64,000 bases of DNA from Tanypteryx hageni (lineage: Eukaryota; Arthropoda; Insecta; Odonata; Petaluridae), in the NCBI GenBank assembly GCA_028673005.1, contig CM054117.1, positions 1,240,001 through 1,304,000 on the forward strand. Direction: 5' to 3'. The notes beneath the pieces are model-generated. The model was not told the origin of the DNA, made no database searches, and saw only the letters and a list, made by a program, of their open reading frames with translations. Position 1 is the first letter of the stretch. Each line of letters begins with the position of its first letter. Below are positions 44,394 to 55,689 of the stretch, in pieces. The position numbers were made by a program, and so were the translations under genes.

Positions 44394-44625
44394 CAACAGC
44401 TTACTGAAAAGGAAAGGTAAAATGGATATATGGATGGCAACAAGATGTTGAGATGAGGAAGCCCAGTGAACACTCACCAATCGGACGACTTCAGGTTGGC
44501 AAGGCTCTGGGGATGTTGAAGCGACACACATAAAAGAACACTAAAACAACACAGAAACATCACAAATGTAGAAGCTTTCGGAGTTATTCCTTCTTCAGCC
44601 ACCGAGAGAGAACTCTTGTTGCCAC

Positions 44626-44660
<35 letters not shown>

Positions 44661-46052
44661 TTGTCACTATATACCAAGATCAAGCTCTTAAATAAACCAA
44701 TGCGAACTCCAGGGCAACAGCACTTCAGCCACGTGGAGCATATATGTATCAGATAATGAATTCCATGAATAATAACAGTATATTTATCATTTTCCATGAA
44801 ATTAAGGCAACACTGTAATGTCGAAATTCTCTCGCAATTGGCTTGTGTCCAAGTGTTTGTATTTAAAGTTTTATCACTTAGATTGCCCTGCATGACCAAT
44901 AAGAATAATCACCATTAAAACAATATCCTATAAATGAAATTTATGGAAAAATTAGGATATTTCCTGTTAAGATTATGGCATCATCATCCATGCCTTAAGC
45001 ATGCATTGGGATAAAAAAATTGAGAAATCGGTATGATGCCATTACATTTAACAGTTGAAAATAGTTAAAATTTCTCGTAAAACTACAAAACAACATTAAA
45101 ATCCTTTTCAAATTTTGTACCACTGAGGAGACCATTTCCAGAAATCCAAAATGGGTATCGAATTATTTATACAAAATTTCAATCTATATTATTTATTTAC
45201 ATGACTGGTTTCGGTATGAAATCATTGTATTTGGGTATGCCCACTAAGCCTTCAAAAAGGTTTGAGATAGAGGATAAAAGCAGGTAGTTGGAAGAGGAGA
45301 GGGTGTGGAGAAGGAGAGGTGGATTTTTGCAGTGAATGCAAGGGTCGAAGGCTGGAGGCGTCACAGTGTGTTTGGGTAAGAACCGGGGAGAGGGGAATGG
45401 GGATGACTGCGTAGTTTCCCATTGGAGGAAAGTATCTATTGTGAATGACCAGGTCAGACATGGAATGAGAAGACGAAGGACAGATGAAGGGAAGGAACAA
45501 AAGCAGGTATATCTTCTCATTTTTTCAGAACAAAATGTCAAAAAAGGGGAGAATAAGAAGGAAAGAAACATAGGTTGTATGTATGTACAATATAGCAGCT
45601 GTTGGATTCAACCAATTTACCATGGCTTCCAATGCACCAAGTCTTTCTTTCTTTTTTCTCACTATGTAACTCTTTTAGGGAAAAATCCGAAGCGTGTGAA
45701 TGCCCAATGATGTGTTTCCATCTATTTCTGGTACTCAAACGTTTAAAGTGTTGAAAAACTTGTTATAGAGTATATGTAAACAAAACAAAGGTAAATGGGT
45801 TAAAAAATTTTCAATTCATAGCGATACAGCAATAGATAGGCAAACCTGCACAGCAGACTCAATGCTCTATCCAGTGGTGGATGACTGGAATTCCAGTCAT
45901 TATTTTAAACAATTTTAAAAAATCCATTTTTGGTATTTTTCACCAAATTCTTGTAAACCAACGTTTATTGTACCAAAATCTAATGGAAAACATTGAAAAC
46001 TAAATTCAGCCACTGGCAAGAAATTCAGAATTTCAGTGTCGCATTGAAAGTG
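43200..46052. mobile_element. Non-autonomous piggyBac-like element, 2.85 kb
   Basis: Flanked by TTAA at 43196-43199 and 46053-46056. The ends are CACTTTCCATG and, reverse-complemented, CACTTTCAATG, close to those of the piggyBac at 26426. Copy B of a dispersed repeat stops at the left TTAA and resumes at the right TTAA. Both ends carry a near-palindrome, ATGACTGGAATTCYAGTCAT (43216-43235 and about 45878-45897). No transposase is found inside; a tandem (TA)n region fills part of it. Confidence 0.7.
44085..44660. repeat. (TA)n-bounded tandem duplication, about 300-bp unit
   Basis: Three TA/ATATAT runs (44090-44107, 44336-44392, 44628-44656) separate two copies of one sequence (GGAAAGGTAAAATGRATATA, ACTTCAGGTTGGC, GAAGCGACACACATAAAA, TTCCTTCTTCAGC). 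The copies differ at about 10 percent of sites. Reading frames spanning the runs are repeats of Ile-Tyr and are meaningless. Confidence 0.85.
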
Positions 46053-46119
46053 TTAAGAGATAATTTGCTACATAGTCAAAGCTGGTAAGGAAAGTCATGG
46101 GGCCTGGTTCAAACATTTT
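44661..46119. other. Stretch with no recognised gene
   Basis: The GC-richer block at 45190-45700 has open frames on both strands, but none matches a family I know; it may be the tail of a LINE. The rest belongs to the non-autonomous piggyBac-like element. Confidence 0.35.
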
Positions 46120-46390
46120 TACTTTCTCCATACACAGTATAGAAGGAAGTAATCATTTGTGAATAAAATCGAATTCAAGATTTCAATGGAAATAAACATT
46201 TATAGGTCTTCTGAGTACGTTTTCATATTTATTTTTAAATATCTACTTTAGGACTTAATTTATGTAAATATTTCTTATTATCAAAATTGATGTAAATATT
46301 TCTTACTATCAGAGTTGTATACAATATAATTTTCTACAAGTTTTAAAAAACATTTTTTCATAAAACGTATTGTTTAAGAGATATTTTGAT
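46120..46390 (+). repeat. Dispersed repeat family, copy C
   Basis: Starts TTTACTTTCTCCATACACAG, matches copies A and B over about 120 bases, and ends AAACGTATTGTTTAAGAGAT without interruption. Confidence 0.65.
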
Positions 46391-46710
46391 TGTTACAAGT
46401 TTATTACAAGTATTCAGGGGCAAATCCTCCATGGAAGCAACGAGAGCATTGCTTCCCAATTACAAATTAAAATAATAATAACAGTAATAACAATAAAAAA
46501 TTACTCATTCATGGCAGTAACTACTTGTAGCAGTTTCACTATGATTATTATCAACAACTGTGAGCCATACTTTGAGCTGTGGATCGTTTAACCAAGCATG
46601 TCTAAACTTCTCTTTGTATTGAGGTTGAGCCATCTAGAGATGAATATTAATGGAGTAATTATACACTGTCATTGTAATACAGGTAATACATCAATACAAA
46701 AATTACATTA

Positions 46711-47061
46711 TGTAAGTGTTTAGCAATTCCTTTGCTTCCCACCACTTTCCCTCCGTTGGACGATTTAGTCAACTCAGCTGGGAAACGTGCCACTGGATAT
46801 ACATTGTATGTACATTGCACATTCCTTCTCCTCCTCCGTATACCTCCCTCCTTCCTGCCTTCCCATGCGAGACGAGGCCTGGAGATATGTGTGGGAGGGG
46901 GGGGCGCAAAGGGACTGCTGAGACGTGTGGGATGCTTGGGATAGACAGTCGTGTGTGAGATCTGATGGGGGAATAAAGTGAATCTTACATCCAAGAGTGC
47001 GTTTAATTTGTTGTTCCCTGCTTCCTCCCTGACGGTCCCGAAATCCATGTAGGGACTAACA
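46711..47061 (+). repeat. 5' LTR of the plus-strand Gypsy element
   Basis: 351 bp. A likely poly(A) signal AATAAA lies at about 46972. The GGAGGGGGGGG tract and the phrase ACAGTCGTGTGTGAGATCTG recur in the partner LTR. Confidence 0.9.
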
Positions 47062-47160
47062 AATTGGTGTCAGAAGTGGGGTTGACACGAATCAATTGAG
47101 GCATTTATTCGTGTTTTGGGGAGCAGAGCACATCAACGATAAAAGTCATCGCATAGAGTA

Positions 47161-48078
47161 ATGGCCGGGAGAGTGAGTATCAGGGGCCGCAAAAGGGAGC
47201 TTCAACAAGTCATCGAAGATTTCGATGAAAAGATACGCAGACTCGCCGATGAGAACGAGAGGTTACGGGAACGAGACACAAATCGGTCGCTTCCATCGGT
47301 ACAGCATTGGAACTAAGGGCTGATAAGTAAAATAGGGAGCTTTGAAGGGAAGCCGGAAGAGAATTTCTGAAGCTTCTGCGAAAGGGTCGAACAGATAGTG
47401 CCGCTCAGCGGGTGGACCGAAGAAGAGACACTAAGGATTGTTAAGCTTTGTCTTGGGGGTGAAGCGGCGGAATTTGTGCAGAGCAAGGTGGAATGCCGGG
47501 AGGCCGCCACGTACGAGGAGCTTAAGGAACACCTAATAGAGAGAGACCGCACCAAGAGGAGTGCCCGCTTCTTCCGGGAACTCCTCACCACCCTTCGCAA
47601 GGGAGCGACTGAGGAGGTGGAGGATTTTACCGACTGGGTGAGGAGAGCCAACGCCAATACCTACGATGTGACAGGAACCCCGGAGTACGCTGCCGCCGTG
47701 AAGTACGAGGCCGACCAACGGGTCTTAAAGGCATTTTTAAATGGTCTATCCGGCGAATAAGGACGCCTCTGCTGCCTAACGACGCCGGAGACCTTCGACG
47801 ATGCAGTGCGATCCGCCATCCGAATCTAAGAGGTGAAGAGACGACCGAGGGCAAAATCCCCCGCACGCCGTATATTCCGAACACCAGCGGAACAGAAGTG
47901 TTTTAATTGTGGGCGACCGGGCCATGTGCAGCGTCAGTGCCAAGAGAGGATTTGTTGTTACGAGTGCGACCAACGTGGCCATATTGCACGGGAGTGTTAT
48001 AGGCATGCTGTGTTGGGAAGAGGGAAGCCTTTAAACGCCCCAGGGCCTGGCAAATCCACCCAAACCGGGTCCATGTAA
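47161..48078 (+). pseudogene. gag: Gag relic
   Basis: Start Met at 47161 with a coiled-coil-like N-terminus (EDFDEKIRRLADENERLRER) that ends at a stop near 47316. The capsid-like part is read in the frame 47398-47760 (LSGWTEEETLRIVKLCLGGE, RDRTKRSARFFRELLTTLRK). A stop and frameshift follow, then two CCHC zinc knuckles at about 47896-48000 (CFNCGRPGHVQRQC and CYECDQRGHIAREC), which bind genomic RNA in this family. The three pieces are in order. Confidence 0.85.
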
Positions 48079-48099
48079 GAGTGGTGCTTCCTAGGGTCG

Positions 48100-48656
48100 A
48101 ACCTACAAGCGTAGAGGATTTAGTGGCGGAAGTCCTGTTGGGGGCGTAAATGCAGTTAGCTTGTAGATACCGGTGCAAGTTGTTCCCTGATAGTGAAGGA
48201 TGTGTGGGAGATGGGGAGGTTGAGGAGATCGCCATATAGAATAAAGGGTATTATGGGAGGGGTAGTATTATTAGATTATTGGTAGCTGAAGTTATTCCGC
48301 CGTGCAGTGAGAAGATTATTCGTGTTAGTGTCCCTAAAGAGGAAATAATCGGGGGTAAACTATATATTACCAAGCCAGAGAAATTAGAAATGGATTATTG
48401 CTGCGTAATGAGAGGGCTTTGCAAAGTATCTAAAAACAATGATATTGTGCTACAGGTCGCTAATTTTGGTGAGGAGGAATTAATTTTGAGAAAGGGTATG
48501 TGCTTGGCCACGATGAGTGAAATCGAGGAAGTAGAGATGAGAGGGGAGGTACAGAGACAAATAAGTCATATTCGGGCGGTCGAGAGAAATCAGAGAAAAA
48601 TAGACTATGGAAAAATCGGAATGCGAAAAAATGTTACCTCTTCTGGAGGAGTTTGA
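48100..48656 (+). pseudogene. pol: Protease region of pol
   Basis: LVDTGASCSLIVKDV at about 48160-48204 is the retropepsin active site (D-T-G-A-S). It is followed by a broken segment and then by an open frame (48279-48656) of linker sequence that includes LQVANFGEEELILRKGMCLA, which usually lies between protease and RT in Gypsy pol. Confidence 0.75.
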
Positions 48657-48685
48657 GGACTTAGTTGCTTAAAAGGTGAACTGAC

Positions 48686-49244
48686 ATGACATCACATCGA
48701 ATCCCAACGGGAAACATGGCGCCCATCTACCGCAAACCCTACCAAATTCCATATCATAGAAAACCTTTGGTAGAGAGATTTATTGGTGAACAGCTGCACG
48801 CTGGAATTATTGTGCCATCCGAGAGTCCTTGGGCCGCCCCTATCGTAATAGTGCCAAAAAAATCTCTAGACGGTACTCCCAATTACCGCTTTTCTGTTGA
48901 ATTTTAGGGCCCTCAATGCTACTACAGTTCCAGATGTTTATCCAATACCTAACATCAATGAAACATTAGACTATTTGGGGGAAAGCCGATACTTCTCGAC
49001 TTTGGACTTGACGTGTGGCTATCTCCAAATCAAAATACACCCACATTCCCAAGCTAAGACAGGGTTCAATGTTGACAGCGGGCATTATGAATATACGCGC
49101 ATGCCATATGGATTGAAGAATGCACCCGCTACATTTCAAAGGATGATGGATGCGGTGTTGAGGGGACTAAAGCCTGCACAGTGCTTAGTATATTTAGATG
49201 ATGTGATTGTGTTTGGGTCAACAATTGAGCAACACGTAGAATGA
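48686..49244 (+). pseudogene. pol: Reverse transcriptase region of pol
   Basis: Two frames give the whole finger-palm region: LHAGIIVPSESPWAAPIVIV, then after a 1-base shift at about 48900 NFRALNATTVPDVYPIPNIN, FSTLDLTCGYLQIKI (first catalytic Asp in TLDL), PYGLKNAPATFQRMMDAV and CLVYLDDVIVF (YLDD box, about 49189-49206). Catalytic residues are present, but the frameshift and a stop at 49242 inactivate it. Confidence 0.88.
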
Positions 49245-49300
49245 CTTCGGCAGGTATTGAACCAACTGCAAGAGGCAAAACTTTTGCTTAAATACGAGAA

Positions 49301-50068
49301 GTGCCATTTTGCTCTGGGCGAGGTTCCATACTTGGCGCATGTTGTAGGCGAGTGGGTGTCCGCCCGGATTCGGATAAAATTTCCGCTGTAGAGGACTTTC
49401 CGACACCAACGTGTACGAAAGAGTTACAATCCTTTCTTGGCCTTGCAAATTACTACCGGAGGTTTGTGAATGACTACGCCGTTATAGCATGGTCCTTGAC
49501 ACGGTTGCTGAAAAAGGGAACATCATTTACTTGGACCCCTGAGTATGACGAAGCCATGAGCAAATTAAAAGGTGCACTAACTTCCAGCCCCATCCTCTGC
49601 TACCCCGACTTCACGAGGCCCTTTATCGTTTCCACTGACACGAGCGACTTCGCTATAGGAGGGGTGCTATCGCAAGATATAGACGGAGAGGAATGGCCGC
49701 TCGCTTACGCATCTCGACAACTCCATGCAGCCGAGATCAATTATACAACCACCGAAAAAGAATTATTGGCGGTAGTCTGGGCCATCAGTTATTTTCGGTG
49801 CTATGTTTATGGTCGGAAGTTTAAAATCATTACAGACCACGCAGTGCTTAAATGGCTTTTTAGCGTTAAAGACCCAAGCAGTCGCTTAATGCGTTGGACA
49901 CTAAAGCTTGTGGAATACGACTACGAAGTGGAGTACAAACTGGGGAAATTACATTTGAACGCTGACGGTTTAAGCAGGAACGTGCGACGAGTGGAAGTGA
50001 TAGACGAGAATGACATGCGAGAGAACCAGCAAAAGGACCCTGATTGCACGCGATTGAGGGAGAAATGA
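49301..50068 (+). pseudogene. pol: RT connection and RNase H region of pol
   Basis: The longest open stretch of the element (255 codons). LQSFLGLANYYRRFVNDYAV opens the connection domain. RNase H begins at FIVSTDTSDFAIGGVLSQDI (first Asp), followed by YTTTEKELLAVVWAI (Glu) and FKIITDHAVLKWLF (second Asp), ending LHLNADGLSR (the last Asp-containing motif). All expected acidic residues are visible. Confidence 0.88.
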
Positions 50069-50074
50069 GGATTT

Positions 50075-51351
50075 TTGGAAAGGGACGGCGTCTTACACAA
50101 AAAGGTTCTCGGCGGAGAGAAAATAGTCATACCGCACACGTTACAAAACCCCATTATCCAACAGCACCACAAACACCCACTCTCGGGCCACCTTGGAGAA
50201 CGACCCACAGTAAAGCGGATAATGAATCAATACTGGTGGCCTGGTTTGACAAGGGATGTAAGGGAAAAGGTAAGGGAGTGTGGAGTGTGTCTCCTGCAAT
50301 CAGCGAAGCCCAAATGGAAGAACGAGGGCAACACTCCAAGAGCTGCCTGCCGTGGATAAACCATATGATTTTGTGGCGATGGACATCGATGAACCCCTAC
50401 CTCTTACACAGCACGGTAATAAATATATCCTGTCCATCTTGGATCACTTCTCCAGGTATCTGGAAATGGTCCCAATTCCCAACCAAACAGCAGAGATGGT
50501 GGCGGCCGCCTTTGTTAGGAAATGGATTTTGAAATTCGGGGTACCTTCAAAAGTGCTTACGGACCAAGGCAGTAATTTTATGTCCGAGATTTTGGCCAGT
50601 GTTTGCAAACTGCTGCAGATCACAAAATTGTGAACATCGGTATATCACCCGGAGGGAAACGGGAGAGTAGAGAGGGTTCACCGAACCATAGCGCAAATTT
50701 TGAGCCACTACATCAACAGCAAAAATAACGATTGGGACGAGTGGATTCCCTATGCATTGGCAGCGTATAATACGAGTTGCCATGCAAGCACCACATGAGG
50801 TAATATATGGTTGTGCTATGAAGTCGCCATTTGAGTGTATAAATAGGATGGTGGGGAAGGGAAGCGAAAACTATGTGGCGGATCTGAAGGAGAGATTAAA
50901 AGGGATATGGAGGAAGTGTCAGAGGAACAATAGGAAGGCACAGAGGGATCAGGCACTTTATCACGATAAAGGGTGTAGGGAGTTAACTTATAGGAAGGGA
51001 GATTATGTATATTTAAGCAACCCAACAGTGAAGGTAGGGAAGGTCAAAAAGTTTCATCGCCCATGGAAGGGGCCCTTTCAGGTTATAGGTGTCCTCCCTC
51101 CCTCCAACTTGAGGCTGCAGTTAAAGTTTAGAACTATCGTGGTGCACAAAAATCGCATAAAGTTGCATCGTAGTGTGGACGGCCGCCCCCCTAACTTCAG
51201 TGGAGTGCGCGACGAACAAAGGCGGTGGGGCCGCCACATGATGCAGAGTCCGCGGATGAAGAAGGAGCGTTGTCAACACTCGACCCCCTCTCAGCAGTCG
51301 CTCCCAGACACCACGAGAGCTGACCCAGAGAGGCGACCTTACCGCCAATAA
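50075..51351 (+). pseudogene. pol: Integrase region of pol
   Basis: The zinc-binding region reads HHKHPLSGHLGERPTVKRIM and CGVCLLQS (HHCC). The core reads FVAMDI (first Asp), LTDQGSNFMSEI (second Asp) and, after a frameshift at about 50630, GNGRVERVHRTI (Glu). The C-terminal part (50752-51351) has the YRKGDYVYLSNP and FHRPWKGPFQV motifs seen in Gypsy integrases with a GPY/F-type module. The protein is in three frames. Confidence 0.85.
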
Positions 51352-51548
51352 GGAAGAGGAGTTGGTCGCACCCCAGAGAGAATCTCTGCCGGACACGCAT
51401 CCCTCTCCGTATCTCCTTCGGTCCAGGGCTCCCTTGCACAGAGACGAAGTGGAACCAGCAGAGAGCCACACTCCATCCGCCACTCCCCATGTCGGAATCC
51501 CTCCTATTCCTCCTTACAATTTGAGATCCTGTGCCGAGAAGTGAGAAG

Positions 51549-52311
51549 ATGGAGAAGACGACTTGTGCGTGTGTGGTAGTGTGTGTGTTTTTATCTATCG
51601 TGGTTTTCGAAGATCCACATGTGTTGTGTGGGTTGTTTTTGAGTGGCAGCAGGATGTTATGCTGTCGGAGCACAAATGGACCGTTGTTATAAATTTTGAT
51701 TTAATCGAGTTAAACAGGGAGTATTGGAAATTGAGAGATGCCTTTGATGGGGCAAACGAAACTGTGAGGAAACTGGGGAGTTCAGGTCGAGGAGAAAATT
51801 TTGAGGGAGCCTTGGAGCACATGCACCTGGAGTAAAAGAGGGTTCGAACCGAGATGGAGATTTTGGTGGACTTATTGGAAAAAAGGAGACAAAAGAGGGG
51901 ATGGTTTAACCCTGGGGGTTCATTACTGAAGGCTGTTTTTGGGATCCTTGATTCCGAAGACCTCCACACTGTCAGGCAGAGGATAGTGAGGGTAGAACAG
52001 GAAAATAACAAAATGGTAGTCGAGGCGGAGACCCAACTTACGTTAATAGAAAAATTGGAGGGAATGGTTACTAATAATACAAGGTTCATAAGGAACTTGG
52101 TATCTGACCTGGTGGGACCCAATGGGAAACCAGGTGGGTACAGGAGGAGTTACAGTTTGAAAAAATAAAAATCTCTCGAATGGCCGCAGAGAGAAGTAAA
52201 TTTCATTTTAAATTAGGGTAAGGTGTGGTATCACCTGTAGTGGCCATAATTGCGGCGTTAGGGTTTTTCTTGGTGTGCGAGACCGGGGCCAAAAGTGATA
52301 AACGCTTCTAA
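51549..52311 (+). pseudogene. env: Envelope-like third frame, broken and shortened
   Basis: Downstream of pol is a set of short frames with envelope features. There is a hydrophobic signal-peptide-like start after the Met at 51549; a furin-type basic site directly followed by a GWFNPGG fusion-peptide-like motif at about 51880-51912; a helical heptad-rich stretch (about 51975-52065); and near the end a single membrane-spanning segment with a short basic tail (about 52234-52311). This layout is that of F-like envelopes acquired by insect Gypsy/errantivirus elements from baculovirus-type F genes. At least two frame changes and an in-frame TAA (51833-51835) break it. The ectodomain between the heptad region and the membrane anchor is almost absent compared with the usual length, so it cannot be functional. 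Confidence 0.7.
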
Positions 52312-52577
52312 TGTATGAGTTGTTTTGCCTGAGGGGACAAAAGGAGTTAGTGAGGAAAAGGACTTTGTGGAGTAAAGTTTGAGGGAAGACCTTATACCCA
52401 TTTGGTGATATATGTAATAATTTGGGAATGACTTTAGTGTAGTGAACTTGTGAATGAATTTCTTTTTATTTTGTGGAGAAAGATGAAATTGCCTGTTTTG
52501 CGATATTTAATTTGAAATTGTTTAGTTTGTAAGGGAAAAGTTTCACTTATGTTTCACTTTTAAGTTGATGGGGGTGA

Positions 52578-52937
52578 TGTAAGTGTTCAGCAATTCCTTG
52601 GTTTTCGCTCCCCACCACTTGCCCTCTGTTGGGCGATTTAGTCAACTCAGCTGGGAAGGGTGCCACCGGATATTGTACATTGTATGTACATTGCACATTC
52701 CTTCCCCTCCCCCTTATACCTCCCTCCTTCCTGCCTTCCCATGCGAGATGAGGCCTGGAGATGTGTGTGGGAGGGGGGGGCACCAAGGGACTGCTGAGAC
52801 GTGTGGGACGCTTGGGATAGACAGTCGTGTGTGAGATCTGATGGGGGAATAAAGTGAATCTTACATCCAAGAGTGCATTTAACTTGTTGTTCCCTGCTTC
52901 CTCCCTGACGGCCCCGAAATCTATGTAGGGACTAACA
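52578..52937 (+). repeat. 3' LTR of the plus-strand Gypsy element
   Basis: 360 bp, partner of the 5' LTR. AATAAA near 52850 sits at the matching place. Minus-strand open frames in both LTRs are by-products. Confidence 0.9.
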
Positions 52938-52949
52938 ATTAGAGATATT

Positions 52950-54630
52950 AAAATGCTTGGATATTTATTTTAATTTAGTACATATGCATGTAAGCGTATT
53001 TACGACCGAAGTGGAGAAAGCAAAGGATGATCCACCCAAACCAAGCGAAGAGAAGATGAATGATATACTTATATCAGCGAAAGGGATAGCAGAACAGCTC
53101 AAAATCATCATTGCAAACAAATCCCCGGGACCGGAAGAGATAACCAGCTAGAGTACTAAAGGAATTAGTGTTAGAAATAGCAGCTTATCTTGAAACAATC
53201 TTCAGTTAGTCACTTAGTCATGGCGTTACACCTAAGGAATGGAAATTAGCATTTATATCTCTGCTACATAAAGGCGGGAAAAAAGACGACCGAGAAAACT
53301 ACAGGCCGGTTTCGTTAACCTCAATATCTTGCAGGATTTTAGAGCACATCATCGTTAGTTCTGTGATGGACTTCTTAGATAGCCTGGACTTGCTCAGTAA
53401 ATATCAGCACGGTTTTAGGAAGGCAAGATCTTCTGAAACTCAGCTCGCTCTGTTTGCAGATGATATACTATGATCCGGTGATCGAAAGACTCAGTTAGAC
53501 GTGGTTTTTCTTGACTTCAAGAAGGCATTCGATAAAGTCCCTCATAGTAAGTTACTGAAAAAATTACAAGCCTGTGGAATAAATCGAAAGATAATCGAGT
53601 GGATCAGGGACTTTCTCAATGACCGGGAACAAATAGTAGTCATAGATGGATTTAAATCAGATTCGATCAGCGTGGCCTTCGGCATTCCACAGGGAAGTGT
53701 CATCGGTCCCCTATTATTCCTTATATACATAAATGACTTGGATAAGGTTATTGGAAGTAAAATGAAGTTATTCATGGATGATATGGTAATTTACAGAGAG
53801 ATTAACAGTTTTGCTGACCAAGCATTACTTTCTAACGACCTACACGCAATTCTCGAGTGGTGTAAAGAGTGGCAGTTAGAGCTGAACTTAGGTAAGTGTT
53901 CCGTCATGAGATTCTGGAGAAATAAAGAAATTAAGGTGATGAATTACAGAATAGAAGGCGTACATCTAAAATTAGCCGAATCCGTTAAATACTTTGGCGT
54001 CATTTTAACAAGTAACCTCTCGTGGGACACACACATACGAAATATATTTGGGAAAGCTAAGCAGAAACTAGGATTCATCAAACGGATAATAGGTAAAAAC
54101 GAGGAAAAACTCAAAGAGACATGTTACTTTTCTTTAGTTAGACCGCTGCCAGAGTATGCGTCGAGCATATGGGATCTGTACGAGAAAGGATTAATCACTG
54201 AGTTAGAGAAAGTGCAGCAAATAGCTGCTAGATTCGTCAAAAATTGTTATGATAGAAATAAAAGCGTTACAGGCTTGATACAGGACTTAGGATGGGAATC
54301 ACTAGCTGAGCACTGATTGCATGCTAGGTTAAAACTTCTTAAAAGTTTAAAACATGTACTTTCTCCAGCGATGTCGAAGAAATAATAAGAACTCCCACCT
54401 ATATCGGTAGAATGGACCATCCTCGTAAAATAAGAGAGATAGCCTGTAGACTCATTTTTCCCTAGAACAATAGCTGAGCAGAATAAAACTTGTGATCAAA
54501 AGTAACCTCGCATAGGGGCGTAAAACCCAGACCTAATTTTGGAGTTTTCCCTTTGGTGTTAATGCACCGCCTGCCACACACCCTAGCGGTGGCTTGCAGG
54601 GTAAACTGTAGATGTAGATGTAAGTAGAAT
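52950..54630 (+). pseudogene. LINE reverse transcriptase (CR1/Jockey-type), 5'-truncated
   Basis: The first frame (52957-53151) holds SVFTTEVEKAKDD...IIIANKSPGPEEIT, the region just before RT. Out-of-frame blocks then read EWKLAFISLLHKGGKKDDRE and NYRPVSLTSI (about 53230-53320). The main frame (53501-54316, 271 codons) has VFLDFKKAFDKVPHSKLLKK (first Asp), GIPQGSVIGPLLFLIYINDL, and KLFMDDMVIY where the family has YADD; Asp-Asp is kept but Tyr-Ala is Phe-Met. Then come the thumb and C-terminal helices (SLVRPLPEYASSIWDLYEKG). The tail ends in GTAGATGTAGATGTA (about 54610-54625), a typical 3' microsatellite for this LINE group. The endonuclease is missing. Confidence 0.85.
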
Positions 54631-55114
54631 AGAAATTCACTTAGCAATTTTGCCATAAGTAATGTATGTATTACAAAAATGTCATGATTGATAATAAAAT
54701 GATTTGTTATTTACCCTAATTTAGTATTTATATATAATGGAATGTTATAAACAACACCAGCACTATTTAAACTAAATTCACTATGGCCTGCGTTACATCA
54801 GCTATGGCAGACAGTTGGTTGTGGAAGGTTATCTGGTGCAAATAACTATAGGTTGTTTGATTTTAAAGTTTTTTTACCTAAGAAATAAGAAAATGTCTAT
54901 ATATTTTTTATGATGCCTAGAAAAAGTTAAACTTATGAAAAATCACCAGAAAATTTACCAAATTTTCATTGATATCAATAGAAATTCTACTGTTTTACTA
55001 GATGGATAATTTATGCAATAGATGGCAGGCTCATTCTGCCAGGTTTAGTAGAAAATCTATTAAATTGGCAATGCTGATGAGGACATAGATTTTTCAATAA
55101 AGTTATGTGGAACC
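54631..55114. other. AT-rich stretch, nothing recognised
   Basis: Low-GC sequence between a LINE tail and a Tigger fragment; no coding or repeat structure is evident. Confidence 0.4.
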
Positions 55115-55689
55115 CTTTTCTCAGCTAAGCATTTTTTGACATGCGAGACAAAACAACTTTTCCACCACATTTCTAATATGACTCCTGTTATCCATGCAGA
55201 TTGGTGTCCGAAGTACTATTCTGGTAGCTTGTTGATAATGTTTTTCAAAGTTCTGTATGACTTTGACTTTCCAATAACACTGAGAGGAAGTTGATTGTTG
55301 CCTGTTGCAGTAGCACAACACAGGACTGTTATCCTGTCTTTGCTTATTTTATATAATCCAGTTTCATCTGTGTTATAAACTTGCTCTTCCACTAAACCTT
55401 TTTCCTGTATGAGTTTATCAAGTTCATCACAGAACACCACTTAGTTCTCCTTGTACCTGAAGCTCTCTGATCTTATTTCTCTTTTTGCTATTCAATTGAA
55501 GCTCCAAATGTTCCTTCAATGACTAGCTTTTCAAAGAAAACATTTGCTTGATGCATGCATATTGGTTCTGAAATTGTGGTCCTGTCAGCCTGTTTTTCTT
55601 GAAACCACTTTATCATAACAGTGTGTAGTTGTTCATGTGTAGCCCCTTTCATTCTTTTTCTTTTTTCATGGCAGAAACACTGTTGCAAT

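Larger units (their letters stand above)
46711..52937 (+). mobile_element. Ty3/Gypsy element with gag, pol and envelope-like remnant
   Basis: A 6.2-kb LTR element. LTRs at 46711-47061 and 52578-52937 begin TGTAAGTGTT and end GGGACTAACA, with 4-bp flanks ATTA on both sides (46707-46710, 52938-52941). Inside the 5' LTR edge lies a primer-binding-site-like TTGGTGTCAGAAGTGGGG; a purine-rich run (GATGGGGGTGA) precedes the 3' LTR. Gag, protease, RT, RNase H and integrase follow in Ty3/Gypsy order, then a broken third frame with envelope features. The LTRs differ by several small indels and about 20 substitutions. All frames carry stops or frameshifts. Confidence 0.92.

Noticed and set aside
44178..44531. 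Frames rich in Ile-Tyr
   Set aside because: They read through (TA)n runs and are microsatellite artefacts.
45197..45710. Overlapping open frames of 124 codons on both strands
   Set aside because: No recognisable domain or splice signals; both strands are open because of base composition. Left unassigned.
46659..47048. 129-codon minus-strand frame and its twin at 52547-52870
   Set aside because: Both lie within the two Gypsy LTRs; the similarity between them is LTR identity, not a gene family.
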